Below are positions 26,558 through 35,439 of a stretch of 64,000 bases of DNA, piece by piece. The DNA lies in NCBI GenBank assembly GCA_942493055.1, contig OW818680.1, forward strand, positions 992,001 to 1,056,000, in the 5' to 3' direction. A model generated the notes under the pieces. The model saw nothing but the letters and a program-made list of their open reading frames with translations, was not told the DNA's origin and did not search any database. The stretch's first letter is position 1; the number at the start of each line of letters is the position of its first letter. This DNA comes from CAIZQW01 sp942493055. GTDB lineage: Bacteria > Verrucomicrobiota > Kiritimatiellia > RFP12 > UBA1067. Position numbers and translations under genes: made by a program.

Positions 26558-29034
26558 TATTTCCCGTTGATACCATCCTCCCGAACATAGCTGCCTCGCT
26601 TGCCGCCAATCGTGCGGTCGTGCTTCAATCTCCGCCCGGGTCAGGAAAGACAACGCGCGTGGCCCCCTATCTGCTCGATGCGCCATGGCTTTCGGGCAAG
26701 AAGATCCTTATGCTGGAACCCCGCCGCCTCGCGGCACGCAGTGCAGCTGGCTATATGGCCCGGCAACGACAAGAGTCTGTCGGTGAAACCATCGGCTATC
26801 ATATCCGTCTTGACAGGTCGTGCGGCCCGTATACGCGCATTGAGATCCTGACGGAAGGCCTCTTGACCCAAAGGCTCCTCAGCGACCCTGAACTCTCGGA
26901 TGTCGGACTTGTGATCTTTGACGAATTCCATGAACGCAGCCTGGCGGCAGACACCGGGCTTGCCATGGTCCTGGATTGTCAGCGCGCCCTTCGTCCGGAT
27001 CTGCGTATCGTTGTCATGTCCGCAACGCTTCAACCAGGCCCCATCGCCGCGCATCTGGGGAAGGCAGACGTCCACACAGCAGACGCTCGCCTCTTTCCGG
27101 TTGAGACGCGCCTGCTCAAGCGCCTCCCGACAGCGCCGATGCCCGCCGTGGCCGCAGACGCTGTCTGCCGTGCACTGCAGGACGAGGAGGGGAGCATCCT
27201 TGTCTTTCTCCCGGGCGAAGGCGAAATCCGCCGGACGCTTGAACGCTTGCGTGAGGCGCGTCTTCCGAACACGGTCTCCTTGCATCCGCTTTATGCCGCA
27301 CTCTCGCGCGAGGAACAAGACGAAGCTGTTCTGCCTCCTTCTCCTGGGAGGCGGAAGATTGTTCTCGCCACATCGATTGCGGAGTCGTCCATTACGATCG
27401 AGGGCATCCGTGTCGTCATTGACACGGGCTGGATGCGCGTCCCGCGCTTTTCCCCGCGTTATGGCATGTCGCGTCTTGAAACGCTGCGGATCACCCGCGA
27501 CCGGGCAGACCAGCGGCGCGGACGCGCCGGCCGCATGAGTCCGGGTGTCTGCTATCGCCTCTGGGATGAGGTCATTGACCAACAACTCGCCCCTGAATCC
27601 CTGCCCGAAATTTTTGACGCGGATCTCGCACCGGTCGTCCTTCAGTCCGCTGAATGGGGAACGGCTGCACGCGCGGGCCTGCCCTGGCTCACACCGCCAC
27701 CGGAGTCTGCCTGGAGTTATGCCACAACCCTCCTCCTCGAACTCGGCGCCCTCGCCGCGTCTGCCGCTTCCAGCCCCGCTTCATCCCCGCCCGTCATTAC
27801 CGCACGCGGACGCTCCATGGTGAAGCTGCCGCTCCATCCGCGCTTAGCGCACATGATCTTTGAAGCTGCTGAAGCAGGGTGCGCACAGCGCGCGTGCCTC
27901 CTGGCCGCCGCACTGACAGAGGCGGCCTCCGACTCCTCCAGGCGTTACGAAACAGACGCGCGACGCCTGCTCGACTCTTTGCAAAGCATCGACGGGTTCA
28001 CGCAGCGGGTGCGCGAACTCGCACGTCGCTGGGGACGCGCCTATCCGGAGCAGGACCGCACATCCTGCTCTGAAGGCCTCTTGCTGGCGTATGCCTTCCC
28101 TGACCGCATTGGACGACGTCGCGACAACTCCGGCTACTATCTTCTCCGCAGCGGCCGTGGCGCAACCCTCGACACCTCTGACGCGCTTGCCCGGGAAGAG
28201 TGGCTCGTGGCCGCTGAATTGCAAGATGACACGACCGATGCGAAGATACGCCTTGCAGCTCCTTTGACCCGTGAAGAGCTGGATGACCATTTCGGTGCGG
28301 AATACGAGAGCAAAGCCCTGCTCTCATGGGACAAGCGAACAGAGTCTATACAGGCCATCAACAGGATCTGTTTCGGTGCGATCAGCATACGCGACGGGGG
28401 GCAGTCCAATCCAGACCCCCAGGCCATGCGCGAAGCCTTATACGACGGCATACGGCAAAAGGGGATTGACCAGCTCCCCTGGTCATCCGCCTCACGCGCG
28501 CTTCAAGCCCGCGTAACCTTCCTGCGCCGGACCCTTCCCGAGCAGAACTGGCCTGATGTTTCAAACGAGGGGCTGTTGGCTGACCTTGAAACCTGGCTCG
28601 GCCCCTTCTGCGACGGCGTCACGCGCTGGGCGCATGTTCAAAATCTGCGCCTCACGGATATTTTACTAAACAGACTCGATGCCTGTAACTGTTCACGACG
28701 GCTGCTCGATGAACTGGCTCCCACGCATATCGTCGTCCCGAGCGGCTCGAATATCCCGATCCGCTACGATGCAGACGAGCCGCATGTCGATGTGCGCATC
28801 CAGGAAGTGTTCGGGCTGATGAAGACGCCGAAAATCGCAGGCGGGCGCGTCCCGATCGTGATGCACCTGCTCTCCCCGGCACAGCGTCCGGTGCAAGTCA
28901 CCAAGGATCTTGAGAGTTTCTGGTCAACGGGGTATGCCTTTGTCCGCAAAGACCTCCGCGGGCGTTATCCGAAGCACTACTGGCCCGAGAATCCCCTCGA
29001 AGCCATTGCCACCCGCCGCGTCCGGCCCAAGTGA
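26554..29034 (+). CDS. hrpB: ATP-dependent RNA helicase HrpB
   Basis: 826 aa, full length for the family. DEAH-type motifs: SPPGSGKTTRVAPYLL (Walker A), EPRRLAARSAAGYMA (Ia), TEGLLTQRL (Ib), DEFHERSL (II), VMSATL (III), ATSIAESSITIEG (V) and DQRRGRAGRMSPGVCYRLW (VI). The C-terminal HrpB domain is present (about 480-826, ending YPKHYWPENPLEA). Presumed RNA helicase of uncertain physiological role. Translationally coupled to the PEGA gene by a 4-nt overlap. Confidence 0.96.
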   Translation: MIFPVDTILPNIAASLAANRAVVLQSPPGSGKTTRVAPYLLDAPWLSGKKILMLEPRRLAARSAAGYMARQRQESVGETIGYHIRLDRSCGPYTRIEILTEGLLTQRLLSDPELSDVGLVIFDEFHERSLAADTGLAMVLDCQRALRPDLRIVVMSATLQPGPIAAHLGKADVHTADARLFPVETRLLKRLPTAPMPAVAADAVCRALQDEEGSILVFLPGEGEIRRTLERLREARLPNTVSLHPLYAALSREEQDEAVLPPSPGRRKIVLATSIAESSITIEGIRVVIDTGWMRVPRFSPRYGMSRLETLRITRDRADQRRGRAGRMSPGVCYRLWDEVIDQQLAPESLPEIFDADLAPVVLQSAEWGTAARAGLPWLTPPPESAWSYATTLLLELGALAASAASSPASSPPVITARGRSMVKLPLHPRLAHMIFEAAEAGCAQRACLLAAALTEAASDSSRRYETDARRLLDSLQSIDGFTQRVRELARRWGRAYPEQDRTSCSEGLLLAYAFPDRIGRRRDNSGYYLLRSGRGATLDTSDALAREEWLVAAELQDDTTDAKIRLAAPLTREELDDHFGAEYESKALLSWDKRTESIQAINRICFGAISIRDGGQSNPDPQAMREALYDGIRQKGIDQLPWSSASRALQARVTFLRRTLPEQNWPDVSNEGLLADLETWLGPFCDGVTRWAHVQNLRLTDILLNRLDACNCSRRLLDELAPTHIVVPSGSNIPIRYDADEPHVDVRIQEVFGLMKTPKIAGGRVPIVMHLLSPAQRPVQVTKDLESFWSTGYAFVRKDLRGRYPKHYWPENPLEAIATRRVRPK

Positions 29035-29044
29035 CAGAAAAGCA

Positions 29045-29082
29045 AAGAGGTTTGCCGGCGACGTTTCGCGGGCAAACCTCTT
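29045..29082 (-). terminator. Hairpin terminator between convergent hrpB and histone-like genes
   Basis: Perfect 12-bp arms AAGAGGTTTGCC and GGCAAACCTCTT with a 14-nt loop that itself can pair GCG with CGC. On the minus strand the hairpin is followed by TGCTTTTCTG, so termination of the histone-like gene is best supported; it probably serves hrpB too. Confidence 0.7.
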
Positions 29083-29102
29083 CATCCAGAAACAAAAACA
29101 GC

Positions 29103-29492
29103 TTACTCAGCCGCTTCTTTTTTCTTAGCCACGGGCTTCTTCGCCGCGGGCTTCTTAGCTGCGGGCTTCTTCGCTGCAGGTTTCTCTGCTGCGGGCTTCT
29201 TGGCTGCGGGCTTCTTAGCCGTGACCTTCTTAGCCTTTGGAGCCGCGGCTTCTGCAACATCGCCTTCAGCCGTCTTCGGAGGTGCGTTCTTCTTTGCAAC
29301 GATCTTCTTGACCAGAACGGGCTTCTGAACCAGCTTACGAACTTCCTCGGTCAACATCTTGGCAACTGTGATCTCATCGAGACCAAACTTGACCAAACGT
29401 GCACGTTGCGCCTTTGAACGACGGCGCTTCTCTCCCTGGCTCTTGATCGGGCGTGTGCGGGGGTGCTTATTTAATGTGCGGCCTGTACCCAT
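29103..29492 (-). CDS. Histone H1-like lysine/alanine-rich protein
   Basis: 129 aa. The N-terminal 60 residues are basic (MGTGRTLNKHPRTRPIKSQG, then EKRRRSKAQRARLVKFGLDE). The C-terminal 45 residues are KKPAA-type repeats (seven to eight copies), encoded by 15-bp tandem DNA repeats at about 29127-29220. This resembles eukaryotic H1 tails and the Hc1/AlgP-type bacterial proteins, so a nucleoid-binding role is inferred. The N-terminal part has no domain I can name. Followed by a strong hairpin terminator. Divergent from fucI. Confidence 0.8.
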   Translation of the reverse strand: MGTGRTLNKHPRTRPIKSQGEKRRRSKAQRARLVKFGLDEITVAKMLTEEVRKLVQKPVLVKKIVAKKNAPPKTAEGDVAEAAAPKAKKVTAKKPAAKKPAAEKPAAKKPAAKKPAAKKPVAKKKEAAE

Positions 29493-29614
29493 AAAACTTC
29501 ATCCATCCTTTCTTCTATTGGTAAAAAGTGGATATTAATATGACGGAATTACGCGAAACTTGCAAGCCCTTGTTACAAAAAACACCAATTTATTTTTTGC
29601 CTCCCGATGAAAGA

Positions 29615-29643
29615 TTGCCAACCCCAAGCAAGCGTGGTATTAT
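29615..29643 (+). promoter_or_regulatory. Promoter of fucI
   Basis: TTGCCA (29615-29620), 17 bp, TATTAT (29638-29643); leader of roughly 47 nt before the fucI ATG. Confidence 0.55.
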
Positions 29644-29696
29644 TTTCTCTCATTTTTCAGCCACAAAAACGATCACTGAATAAAGAGGAGCGCTTC

Positions 29697-31481
29697 ATGA
29701 CAAACTCAATCTGGACCCGTAATGAATTTCCGAAAGTCGGCATTCGCCCCATTATCGACGGCCGTTGCAACGGTGTGCGTGAATCGTTAGAAACGCAAAC
29801 CATGAACATGGCCAAGTCAGCAGCCAAACTTATTTCTGACACGCTTCGCTATCCGGATGGCTCGCCTGTCCAATGCATCCTTCCTCCGTTCACGATCGGC
29901 GGCTGTACCGAAGCTGCCATGTGCGACGCCATTTTTGAAAAGGAAAATGTCGGGCTCTCGCTCAGCGTGACCCCGTGCTGGTGCTATGGCTCCGAAACCA
30001 TGGACACGCATCCGCTCCGTCCCAAGGCTGTCTGGGGATTCAATGGGACAGAGCGTCCTGGCGCTGTCTATCTCGCGGCGGTGCTCGCAGGACATGCACA
30101 GAAGGGCCTTCCGGCTTATGGTATTTATGGCCAGGAGGTGCAGGATGCGAAAGACACCTCCATCCCGGCTGATGTGAAGGAGAAGCTCTTGCGCTTTACA
30201 CGCGCCGGACTTGCCACCGCCTTGATGCGCAACAAATCGTATCTCTCCTGCGGCACCTCCTCCATGGGCATTGCCGGCTCCTTTGTGGATCCAGACTTCT
30301 TCCAGGATTATCTGGGCATGCGCACCGAACAGATCGACATGTGCGAATTCGAACGCCGCATTGAGCAGGGCATTTTCGACACGGCTGAGTATGAGATGGC
30401 GCTCGAGTGGACGCGTAAATATTGCAAAGAGGGCAAGGATTGGAATTCCAAGACGATCCAAAAGTCACGTTGTGACAAGGATGCTGACTGGGAATACGTG
30501 GTCAAGATGGCGCTCATCATGCGCGACCTCATGGTCGGCAACCCTGCCCTGGCAAAACAGTTCCCTGAAGAATCGCTCGGAAGGAATGCGATTGTCTCGG
30601 GATTCCAAGGCCAGCGCCAGTGGACCGACTACCGTCCGAACGGCGATTTCCTGGAAGCCATCCTGACCAGCTCCTTTGACTGGAACGGCATCCGCGCACC
30701 CTATATGGTCGCAACGGAAAACGACTCCCTCAACGGCGCCTGCATGTTGCTCATGTATCTGCTCACCAATCGCGCGCAACTCTTCGCTGATGTTCGCACC
30801 TACTGGAGCCCGGATGCAGTCAAGCGCGTCACCGGCAAGAAGATGACCGGCATCAATGCCAATGGCTTTATCCATCTCATCAATTCCGGCGCAGCCTGCC
30901 TGGACGCCTGCGGCAAGCAGCGCATCAATGGCAAGCCCGGCATGAAGCCCTTCTGGGACATTACGGAGAAGGAAGCTGACGCATGCCTCAAGTCCACACA
31001 ATGGTGCCCAGCGGATGTCGGTTACTTCCGTGGCGGCGGGTACTCCTCCAGCTTCCTCTCCGAAGGGGGCATGCCCATGACCATGACGCGTATCAGCCGC
31101 GTCAAAGACTTCGGCCCTGTCCTGCAAATCGCGGAAGGCTGGTCCTCAACCCTTTCCAAGGATGTCAATGACAAGCTCATGGAACGCACCAACCCCACCT
31201 GGCCGTGCACCTGGTTCGTCCCGCGCCTCACAGGCTCCGGTGCGTTCCGCGATGTCTACAGCGTCATGAACAACTGGAGCGCCAACCATGGCGCCATCAG
31301 CTACGGACACGTGGGCGCAGACCTCATGACGCTTGCAGCCATGCTGCGTATCCCGGTCGCCATGTCAAACGTTGCAGAGGAGGATGTCTTCCGTCCGCAC
31401 GCCTGGGGACTCTTCGGCGCCAGCGACGTGACAGGCTCTGACTATCGCGCCTGCCAGCACTTCGGGCCGATTTATAAGTAA
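29697..31481 (+). CDS. fucI: L-fucose isomerase
   Basis: 594 aa from the ATG at 29697, six bases after AGAGGAG; a longer in-frame start overlaps the promoter. Interconverts L-fucose and L-fuculose (Mn-dependent, cytoplasmic). Motifs: PKVGIRPIIDGRCNGVRESLE, GGCTEAAMCDA, FQGQRQWTDYRPNGDF, and VATENDSLNGACMLL with the metal-binding Asp; E. coli FucI is 591 aa. No kinase or aldolase of the pathway lies next to it. It suggests use of fucose-containing (for example algal or mucin) glycans, in keeping with the exported hydrolases. Confidence 0.95.
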   Translation: MTNSIWTRNEFPKVGIRPIIDGRCNGVRESLETQTMNMAKSAAKLISDTLRYPDGSPVQCILPPFTIGGCTEAAMCDAIFEKENVGLSLSVTPCWCYGSETMDTHPLRPKAVWGFNGTERPGAVYLAAVLAGHAQKGLPAYGIYGQEVQDAKDTSIPADVKEKLLRFTRAGLATALMRNKSYLSCGTSSMGIAGSFVDPDFFQDYLGMRTEQIDMCEFERRIEQGIFDTAEYEMALEWTRKYCKEGKDWNSKTIQKSRCDKDADWEYVVKMALIMRDLMVGNPALAKQFPEESLGRNAIVSGFQGQRQWTDYRPNGDFLEAILTSSFDWNGIRAPYMVATENDSLNGACMLLMYLLTNRAQLFADVRTYWSPDAVKRVTGKKMTGINANGFIHLINSGAACLDACGKQRINGKPGMKPFWDITEKEADACLKSTQWCPADVGYFRGGGYSSSFLSEGGMPMTMTRISRVKDFGPVLQIAEGWSSTLSKDVNDKLMERTNPTWPCTWFVPRLTGSGAFRDVYSVMNNWSANHGAISYGHVGADLMTLAAMLRIPVAMSNVAEEDVFRPHAWGLFGASDVTGSDYRACQHFGPIYK

Positions 31482-31505
31482 GACGAACGTCTGGAAACCA
31501 AAGAG

Positions 31506-31608
31506 GAATAACGGAATGTTGGAATACGGGAATAGTGATTTTTGAAACTTGAAACTCGAAACTTGGTATCCTCATAATTCCACCCTTCCAGTATTCCATA
31601 ATTCCAGT
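31506..31608. repeat. Composite mirrored tandem-repeat element
   Basis: Three phased blocks: four 8-bp GGAATNNN units (31506-31537), three 7-bp GAAACTY units (31545-31565), and four 8-bp units carrying TTCC (31577-31608) that are the complement of the first block. The outer blocks could pair. Fills the gap between fucI and the SpoU gene. Confidence 0.75.
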
Positions 31609-31625
31609 ATGAAGGCATAAAAACA

Positions 31626-32387
31626 ATGCATTCCTTCCTTTGGAAAGAGGCGCTCCATCGTCTACGAGCACTGGACATTTCGTGGATGGATGAATCTCAA
31701 CGGAGCGTTCAAATCCGAGCCTGTCGCGAATGGATTGAGAGACAGACAGGACTGCCCCGTCTGGCGGCACTTGCACGTCTGCTCACGCCCAGCATGACGC
31801 GCCAGCAGTTCTGGAGTGTTCTTGTACCTGTCGAACGCGAAGTCGCTCAAGTCAAGATCACCGACATCGATATTCTCGACAGCGACTTACCCGACACGAG
31901 CGAAGCCCCTGCTCATCCGTCCATGCCCCTGACAATCGTGCTCGACTCGATCCGCTCGGCCTTCAATGTCGGGGGCATATTCCGTTCAGCAGAGTGCTTC
32001 GGCGTTCAGGAGATTGTGCTTTGCGGTTATACGCCCCTGCCTGATCAGCCGCAGGTTGCAAAAGCCGCACTGGGCACAGAACAGCGCGTTTCGTGGCGAT
32101 ACGCAGAAGATATACTGACGGCAATTGAAAATCTTAAAACCGCGGGCATCACCTGTTACGCGCTGGAGACCGTTGCGAATGCTCCGGACATAGCCGACAC
32201 GAAATGGCAATTTCCGGTAGCCCTTATCCTGGGCAACGAACGCTTCGGCCTTAATCCCGAAGTCATCGCCGCCTGTGACGCTATTGTCCGCATCCCCCTT
32301 TTCGGGCGAAAGAACTCCCTCAATGTCGTCAGCGCCTTTTCGATCGCCGCCTGGACCATCAGGAACCGATGGCCGATAAACGTTTGA
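31626..32387 (+). CDS. SpoU-family (TrmH-type) RNA 2'-O-methyltransferase
   Basis: 253 aa. N-terminal helical region (1-95) precedes the SPOUT domain: VLDSIRSAFNVGGIFRSAE (motif 1), VALILGNERFGLNPE (motif 2) and IPLFGRKNSLNVVSAFSIA (motif 3), the knotted SAM-binding site. Methylates ribose in tRNA or rRNA; substrate cannot be told from sequence. Motif 3 reads FGRKNSLNV where MxGxxxSLNV is usual. No clear Shine-Dalgarno; the upstream gap is a tandem-repeat element. Confidence 0.9.
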   Translation: MHSFLWKEALHRLRALDISWMDESQRSVQIRACREWIERQTGLPRLAALARLLTPSMTRQQFWSVLVPVEREVAQVKITDIDILDSDLPDTSEAPAHPSMPLTIVLDSIRSAFNVGGIFRSAECFGVQEIVLCGYTPLPDQPQVAKAALGTEQRVSWRYAEDILTAIENLKTAGITCYALETVANAPDIADTKWQFPVALILGNERFGLNPEVIAACDAIVRIPLFGRKNSLNVVSAFSIAAWTIRNRWPINV

Positions 32388-32563
32388 GGTTTAAAGCGGC
32401 GGACCTTGGAGTGCGGTGACAAGGCAAGCCGACAGGCATGGCGCGGCACCGCTTTCACAGGCAAGCGCTAGCAGAAGCGGCGTCGCGCGGGATACCGCTT
32501 GCTTTGCGCGTCTCCAAAACACTCCATTCTGGAGTGCGGCGATCCATAAGCCCCCTCGGCCGC
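32388..32563. repeat. Gene-free GC-rich region with GGAGTGCGG words
   Basis: Convergent gap between the SpoU and epmA genes. TTGGAGTGCGG appears near 32407 and TGGAGTGCGG at 32530; CACTCCA-TTC-TGGAGTG (32520-32536) is a 7-bp hairpin. The phrase also occurs at 3432-3442. No coding potential seen. Confidence 0.55.
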
Positions 32564-33472
32564 TCAAAACATCTCGCCGGGACGTTGGCAGAAGGGGCGG
32601 ACCTCGGCGATATCAGGCGCGTCGCAGGCCAGCATGACCAGCCGGTCCACGCCCAGCGCAATTCCACCGCAGGGCGGCAACCCGCGCTCCAGAGCCTTTA
32701 AGAACGGCTCATCCATGGGATAGACAACCTTTCCAAGCGTACGTCGCTCAGCAGCGGCGACCTCAAACCGCTTCCGCTGCGCAACAGGATCGCAAAGCTC
32801 CGTATAGGCATTCGCCAGCTCAAGTCCGCCGATATAGACCTCCCACCGTTCGGCAACCGAAGGATCATCCGGTTTGATGCGCGCCAAGGCCGCAGCCTGC
32901 GCAGGATAATCGATCAACACGCAGGGCGTATCGCTTGGCAAGGAGGGCTCGACCTTGGCGACCAAATCTTCATCAAAACGATTCGCGTCCCAGTGCTGGG
33001 TCGGGTCCCATCCAGCCCATGTCAGGAATGCATCACGCACCTTGATGCGCGTCCACGGCGCAGACAAATTGATGTATCGTCCCTGATAGGTGAAAGACGT
33101 GGATAATATACTGCAAACAAGTGCTTCGGTGTCCAGAAGAATATCCATATAATCGGCTTGCACGCGATACCACTCCAGCATGGTGAATTCAGGATTATGC
33201 CGTCTGCCGCATTCAGCCTCCCTGAAACAGGAGCCCATCTCAAAAACGCGGTCACAGCCATCGACGAGCAGACGCTTGATATGCAACTCCGGAGAGGTCC
33301 GCAACCAAGCCTTGCCCGATGCAGGCGCATCAATATGTGTTTCCAGTGCCGGAGCTGGAATACGAAGAGGGGTCTCAACTTCAATAAAGTCTTCGCTATA
33401 AAAAAAATCACGTACGGTCCGGAGCACGTGGCTTCGGATCTTTAAGCAGGCGAGTTGACGTTCACGGTTCAT
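32564..33472 (-). CDS. epmA: EF-P lysine ligase EpmA (GenX/PoxA-type)
   Basis: 302 aa: a class II lysyl-tRNA synthetase catalytic core without the anticodon-binding domain. Motif 2 FEMGSCFREAECGRRHNPEFTMLEWY is shown here in parts (GSCFREAE, NPEFTMLEWY) and motif 3 GGIALGVDRLVML; the N-terminus reads VETPLRIPAPALETHIDAP. EpmA attaches beta-lysine to elongation factor P; the partner aminomutase EpmB and efp are not in this window. The ATG at 33472 lies 2 nt after the fmdB-like stop. Confidence 0.93.
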   Translation of the reverse strand: MNRERQLACLKIRSHVLRTVRDFFYSEDFIEVETPLRIPAPALETHIDAPASGKAWLRTSPELHIKRLLVDGCDRVFEMGSCFREAECGRRHNPEFTMLEWYRVQADYMDILLDTEALVCSILSTSFTYQGRYINLSAPWTRIKVRDAFLTWAGWDPTQHWDANRFDEDLVAKVEPSLPSDTPCVLIDYPAQAAALARIKPDDPSVAERWEVYIGGLELANAYTELCDPVAQRKRFEVAAAERRTLGKVVYPMDEPFLKALERGLPPCGGIALGVDRLVMLACDAPDIAEVRPFCQRPGEMF

Positions 33473-33474
33473 AC

Positions 33475-33726
33475 TCAATACATCTTCTCGTATTCGCCTT
33501 TGCCAATCTTCTTCAGCTTCGTAAAACCTGCATTCTTGGCGCGGTCATCCAGCTTCGTCTTGGAGCGGCCAATCGCAGGCGCGACAATGCACTTCGTGAT
33601 CGGATTCCCGCATTTCGGGCAGACGGTCAGGCGGGGCTCTGAAAGGCGCTGTACCGTTTCAAATCCCTGCTCGCAGTACGTGCAAGCATGGGTTTTATCC
33701 GTCGCTTCATAATCATATACCGGCAT
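33475..33726 (-). CDS. FmdB-type zinc-ribbon protein
   Basis: 83 aa from ATG 33726, seven nt after GGAG. MPVYDYEATDKTHACTYCEQ start and a second CPKC give the CxxC...CxxC zinc ribbon of the FmdB regulatory-protein family. The basic C-terminus (KLKKIGKGEYEKMY) is unlike the Ser-rich tail common in the family. Abuts epmA and is presumably co-transcribed. Function unknown; a nucleic-acid-binding role is only inferred from the fold. Confidence 0.88.
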   Translation of the reverse strand: MPVYDYEATDKTHACTYCEQGFETVQRLSEPRLTVCPKCGNPITKCIVAPAIGRSKTKLDDRAKNAGFTKLKKIGKGEYEKMY

Positions 33727-33838
33727 AAATTGTCTCCAAATTCGGGTATAGAATATCATAACTTGTGACATGAGGCAAACAGGAGATGAAGGCCAAAACC
33801 GGGAAAGCCCCGTAGAAAGCGGCGGCGCGGATTGAATT

Positions 33839-33950
33839 TTTTTACCACAAAGAACGCAGAGAACACAGAGAAAAGAGAAGTGTCTCTGATATCCAAAGCA
33901 AAGCATTCAGAAGTTGATCTTTGCGATCTTTGTGTTCTTTGCGGTTAAAA
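33839..33950. repeat. 110-bp dispersed palindromic element, copy 2
   Basis: Same structure as 3541-3650: left arm TTTTTACCACAAAGAACGCA, right arm ending CTTTGCGGTTAAAA. From 33899 to the end only a few bases differ from copy 1; the centre (33880-33897) is unrelated. Both copies precede GTTATAG. Confidence 0.8.
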
Positions 33951-34120
33951 CGAAAAAATGTTATAGGCAGGCGCAAGCAAAATGATTAATTAACCCAGCC
34001 CCTTGCCAAGCCTTGCCAAAAACTGAAAGACGTTTTTGCCAGTTTATGAGACTGTACGCATGACAAAAATATGCTATTCTTTATTCGTTCTTGCGATGGG
34101 ATAACATAAAGGGGGTATCT

Positions 34121-35422
34121 ATGATTCCACAGTGGATCATCGAACAGAAACGGGATGGCGGGGTATTGGCGGAAGCCGATATACGCGCGTTCATAGCCGG
34201 CTTTAACGCTGGCACCATTCCAGACTACCAGATGTCCGCCTTAGCCATGGCCATCTACTTTAAGGGGATGACGGATGCTGAGACGTCCATCCTGACAGAC
34301 GCGATGATGCGCTCCGGAGACCTCGTTGATTTTGCAGGCTGGCCGCGTCCGACAGCAGATAAACACTCCACTGGCGGCATTGGCGACAAGCTATCGCTGA
34401 TGCTGGCGCCGCTGGCCGCGTCAGCAGGCCTTGCCGTCCCGATGATTTCAGGCCGCGGGCTGGGCATCACCGGCGGCACCCTCGACAAGTTGGAATCCAT
34501 CCCCGGTTACAATACACGGCTCTCCATCGCCGAATTTAAACGCGTCATCACAGAGGTCGGCTGTTCCATCATCGGGCAGACTGACCGCCTCGCACCTGCG
34601 GATAAGAAGCTGTATGCACTGCGCGATGTGACGGGCACGGTGCCCAGCATCCCCCTTATCACAGCCAGCATCATGTCCAAAAAGCTCGCCGAGGGCGCAG
34701 AGATCTTGCTCTTTGATGTGAAGTGCGGCCGGGCTGCATTCATGAAGTCCCAGGAGCAAGCCCGTGCACTGGCAGAAAGCCTCACGCGCGTCGGACGGGC
34801 ACTCCACCGCAAGACTGCCGCACTCATCACTGACATGAATCAGCCCTTGGGACGCACCGCCGGCAACGTTGTCGAAGTGCTCGAGGCTGTTGAAACGCTG
34901 CGCGGCAAGGGGTCGGATGACACCCGGCTGCTGACCATTGAGCTGACAGCTCAAATGACTGTGCTGGGGGGTATCCATCCTGATCTCGCGACAGCGCGCT
35001 CCGAGCTGGCAAAGCGTCTGGACGATGGCCGCGCACTCGAAGTCTTCAGAAAAATGGTCATTGCCCAGGGCGGTGATCCTCGCTTCATGGATGACCCCGC
35101 TGCACTGCCTCAACCCGGCCACATTCTTGAGGTCTGCGCCCCCGCGAACGGCTATGTGGCGGATGTCGATGCACTGTCCATCGGACGCATCGTCCTGCAA
35201 CTGGGGGGCGGGCGGACAAAGACCGACGACGTCATCGACTTCGCCGCAGGCGTGGATGCGCTTGTCCAGCAGGGCGAATGCATCGAAAAGGGGCAACCGC
35301 TCATGCGTTTGCTGGCCAAAGACAAATCATTAGCTGAAACCCAGCTCAAATCAGCCCTCGCCTCCATCACCCTGACACCTGAAAAACCAGGCCTGCGGAG
35401 GCTCATCCTTGAACAACTTTAA
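34121..35422 (+). CDS. Pyrimidine-nucleoside (thymidine) phosphorylase
   Basis: 433 aa from the ATG at 34121, preceded by AAAGGGGG. Phosphorolysis of thymidine/uridine to base and (deoxy)ribose 1-phosphate. Motifs: DKHSTGGIGDKLSLMLAPL (phosphate site), SGRGLGITGGTLDKLESIPG, and a C-terminal domain ending with the alpha/beta phosphorylase module (about 345-420). The usual VKxGxGAFM reads VKCGRAAFM. Either DeoA or Pdp; substrate range cannot be separated here. Seventeen nt before the next gene. Shares fold with the TrpD-like protein at 10379. Confidence 0.93.
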   Translation: MIPQWIIEQKRDGGVLAEADIRAFIAGFNAGTIPDYQMSALAMAIYFKGMTDAETSILTDAMMRSGDLVDFAGWPRPTADKHSTGGIGDKLSLMLAPLAASAGLAVPMISGRGLGITGGTLDKLESIPGYNTRLSIAEFKRVITEVGCSIIGQTDRLAPADKKLYALRDVTGTVPSIPLITASIMSKKLAEGAEILLFDVKCGRAAFMKSQEQARALAESLTRVGRALHRKTAALITDMNQPLGRTAGNVVEVLEAVETLRGKGSDDTRLLTIELTAQMTVLGGIHPDLATARSELAKRLDDGRALEVFRKMVIAQGGDPRFMDDPAALPQPGHILEVCAPANGYVADVDALSIGRIVLQLGGGRTKTDDVIDFAAGVDALVQQGECIEKGQPLMRLLAKDKSLAETQLKSALASITLTPEKPGLRRLILEQL

Positions 35423-35439
35423 AAAAAGGATCCAAAGAC

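Noticed and set aside
29127..29220. Non-coding minisatellite
   Set aside because: The 15-bp repeats are explained by the KKPAA-coding tail of the histone-like gene.
31506..31608. CRISPR-like array
   Set aside because: Units are 7-8 bp and directly adjacent without spacers; no cas genes are present.
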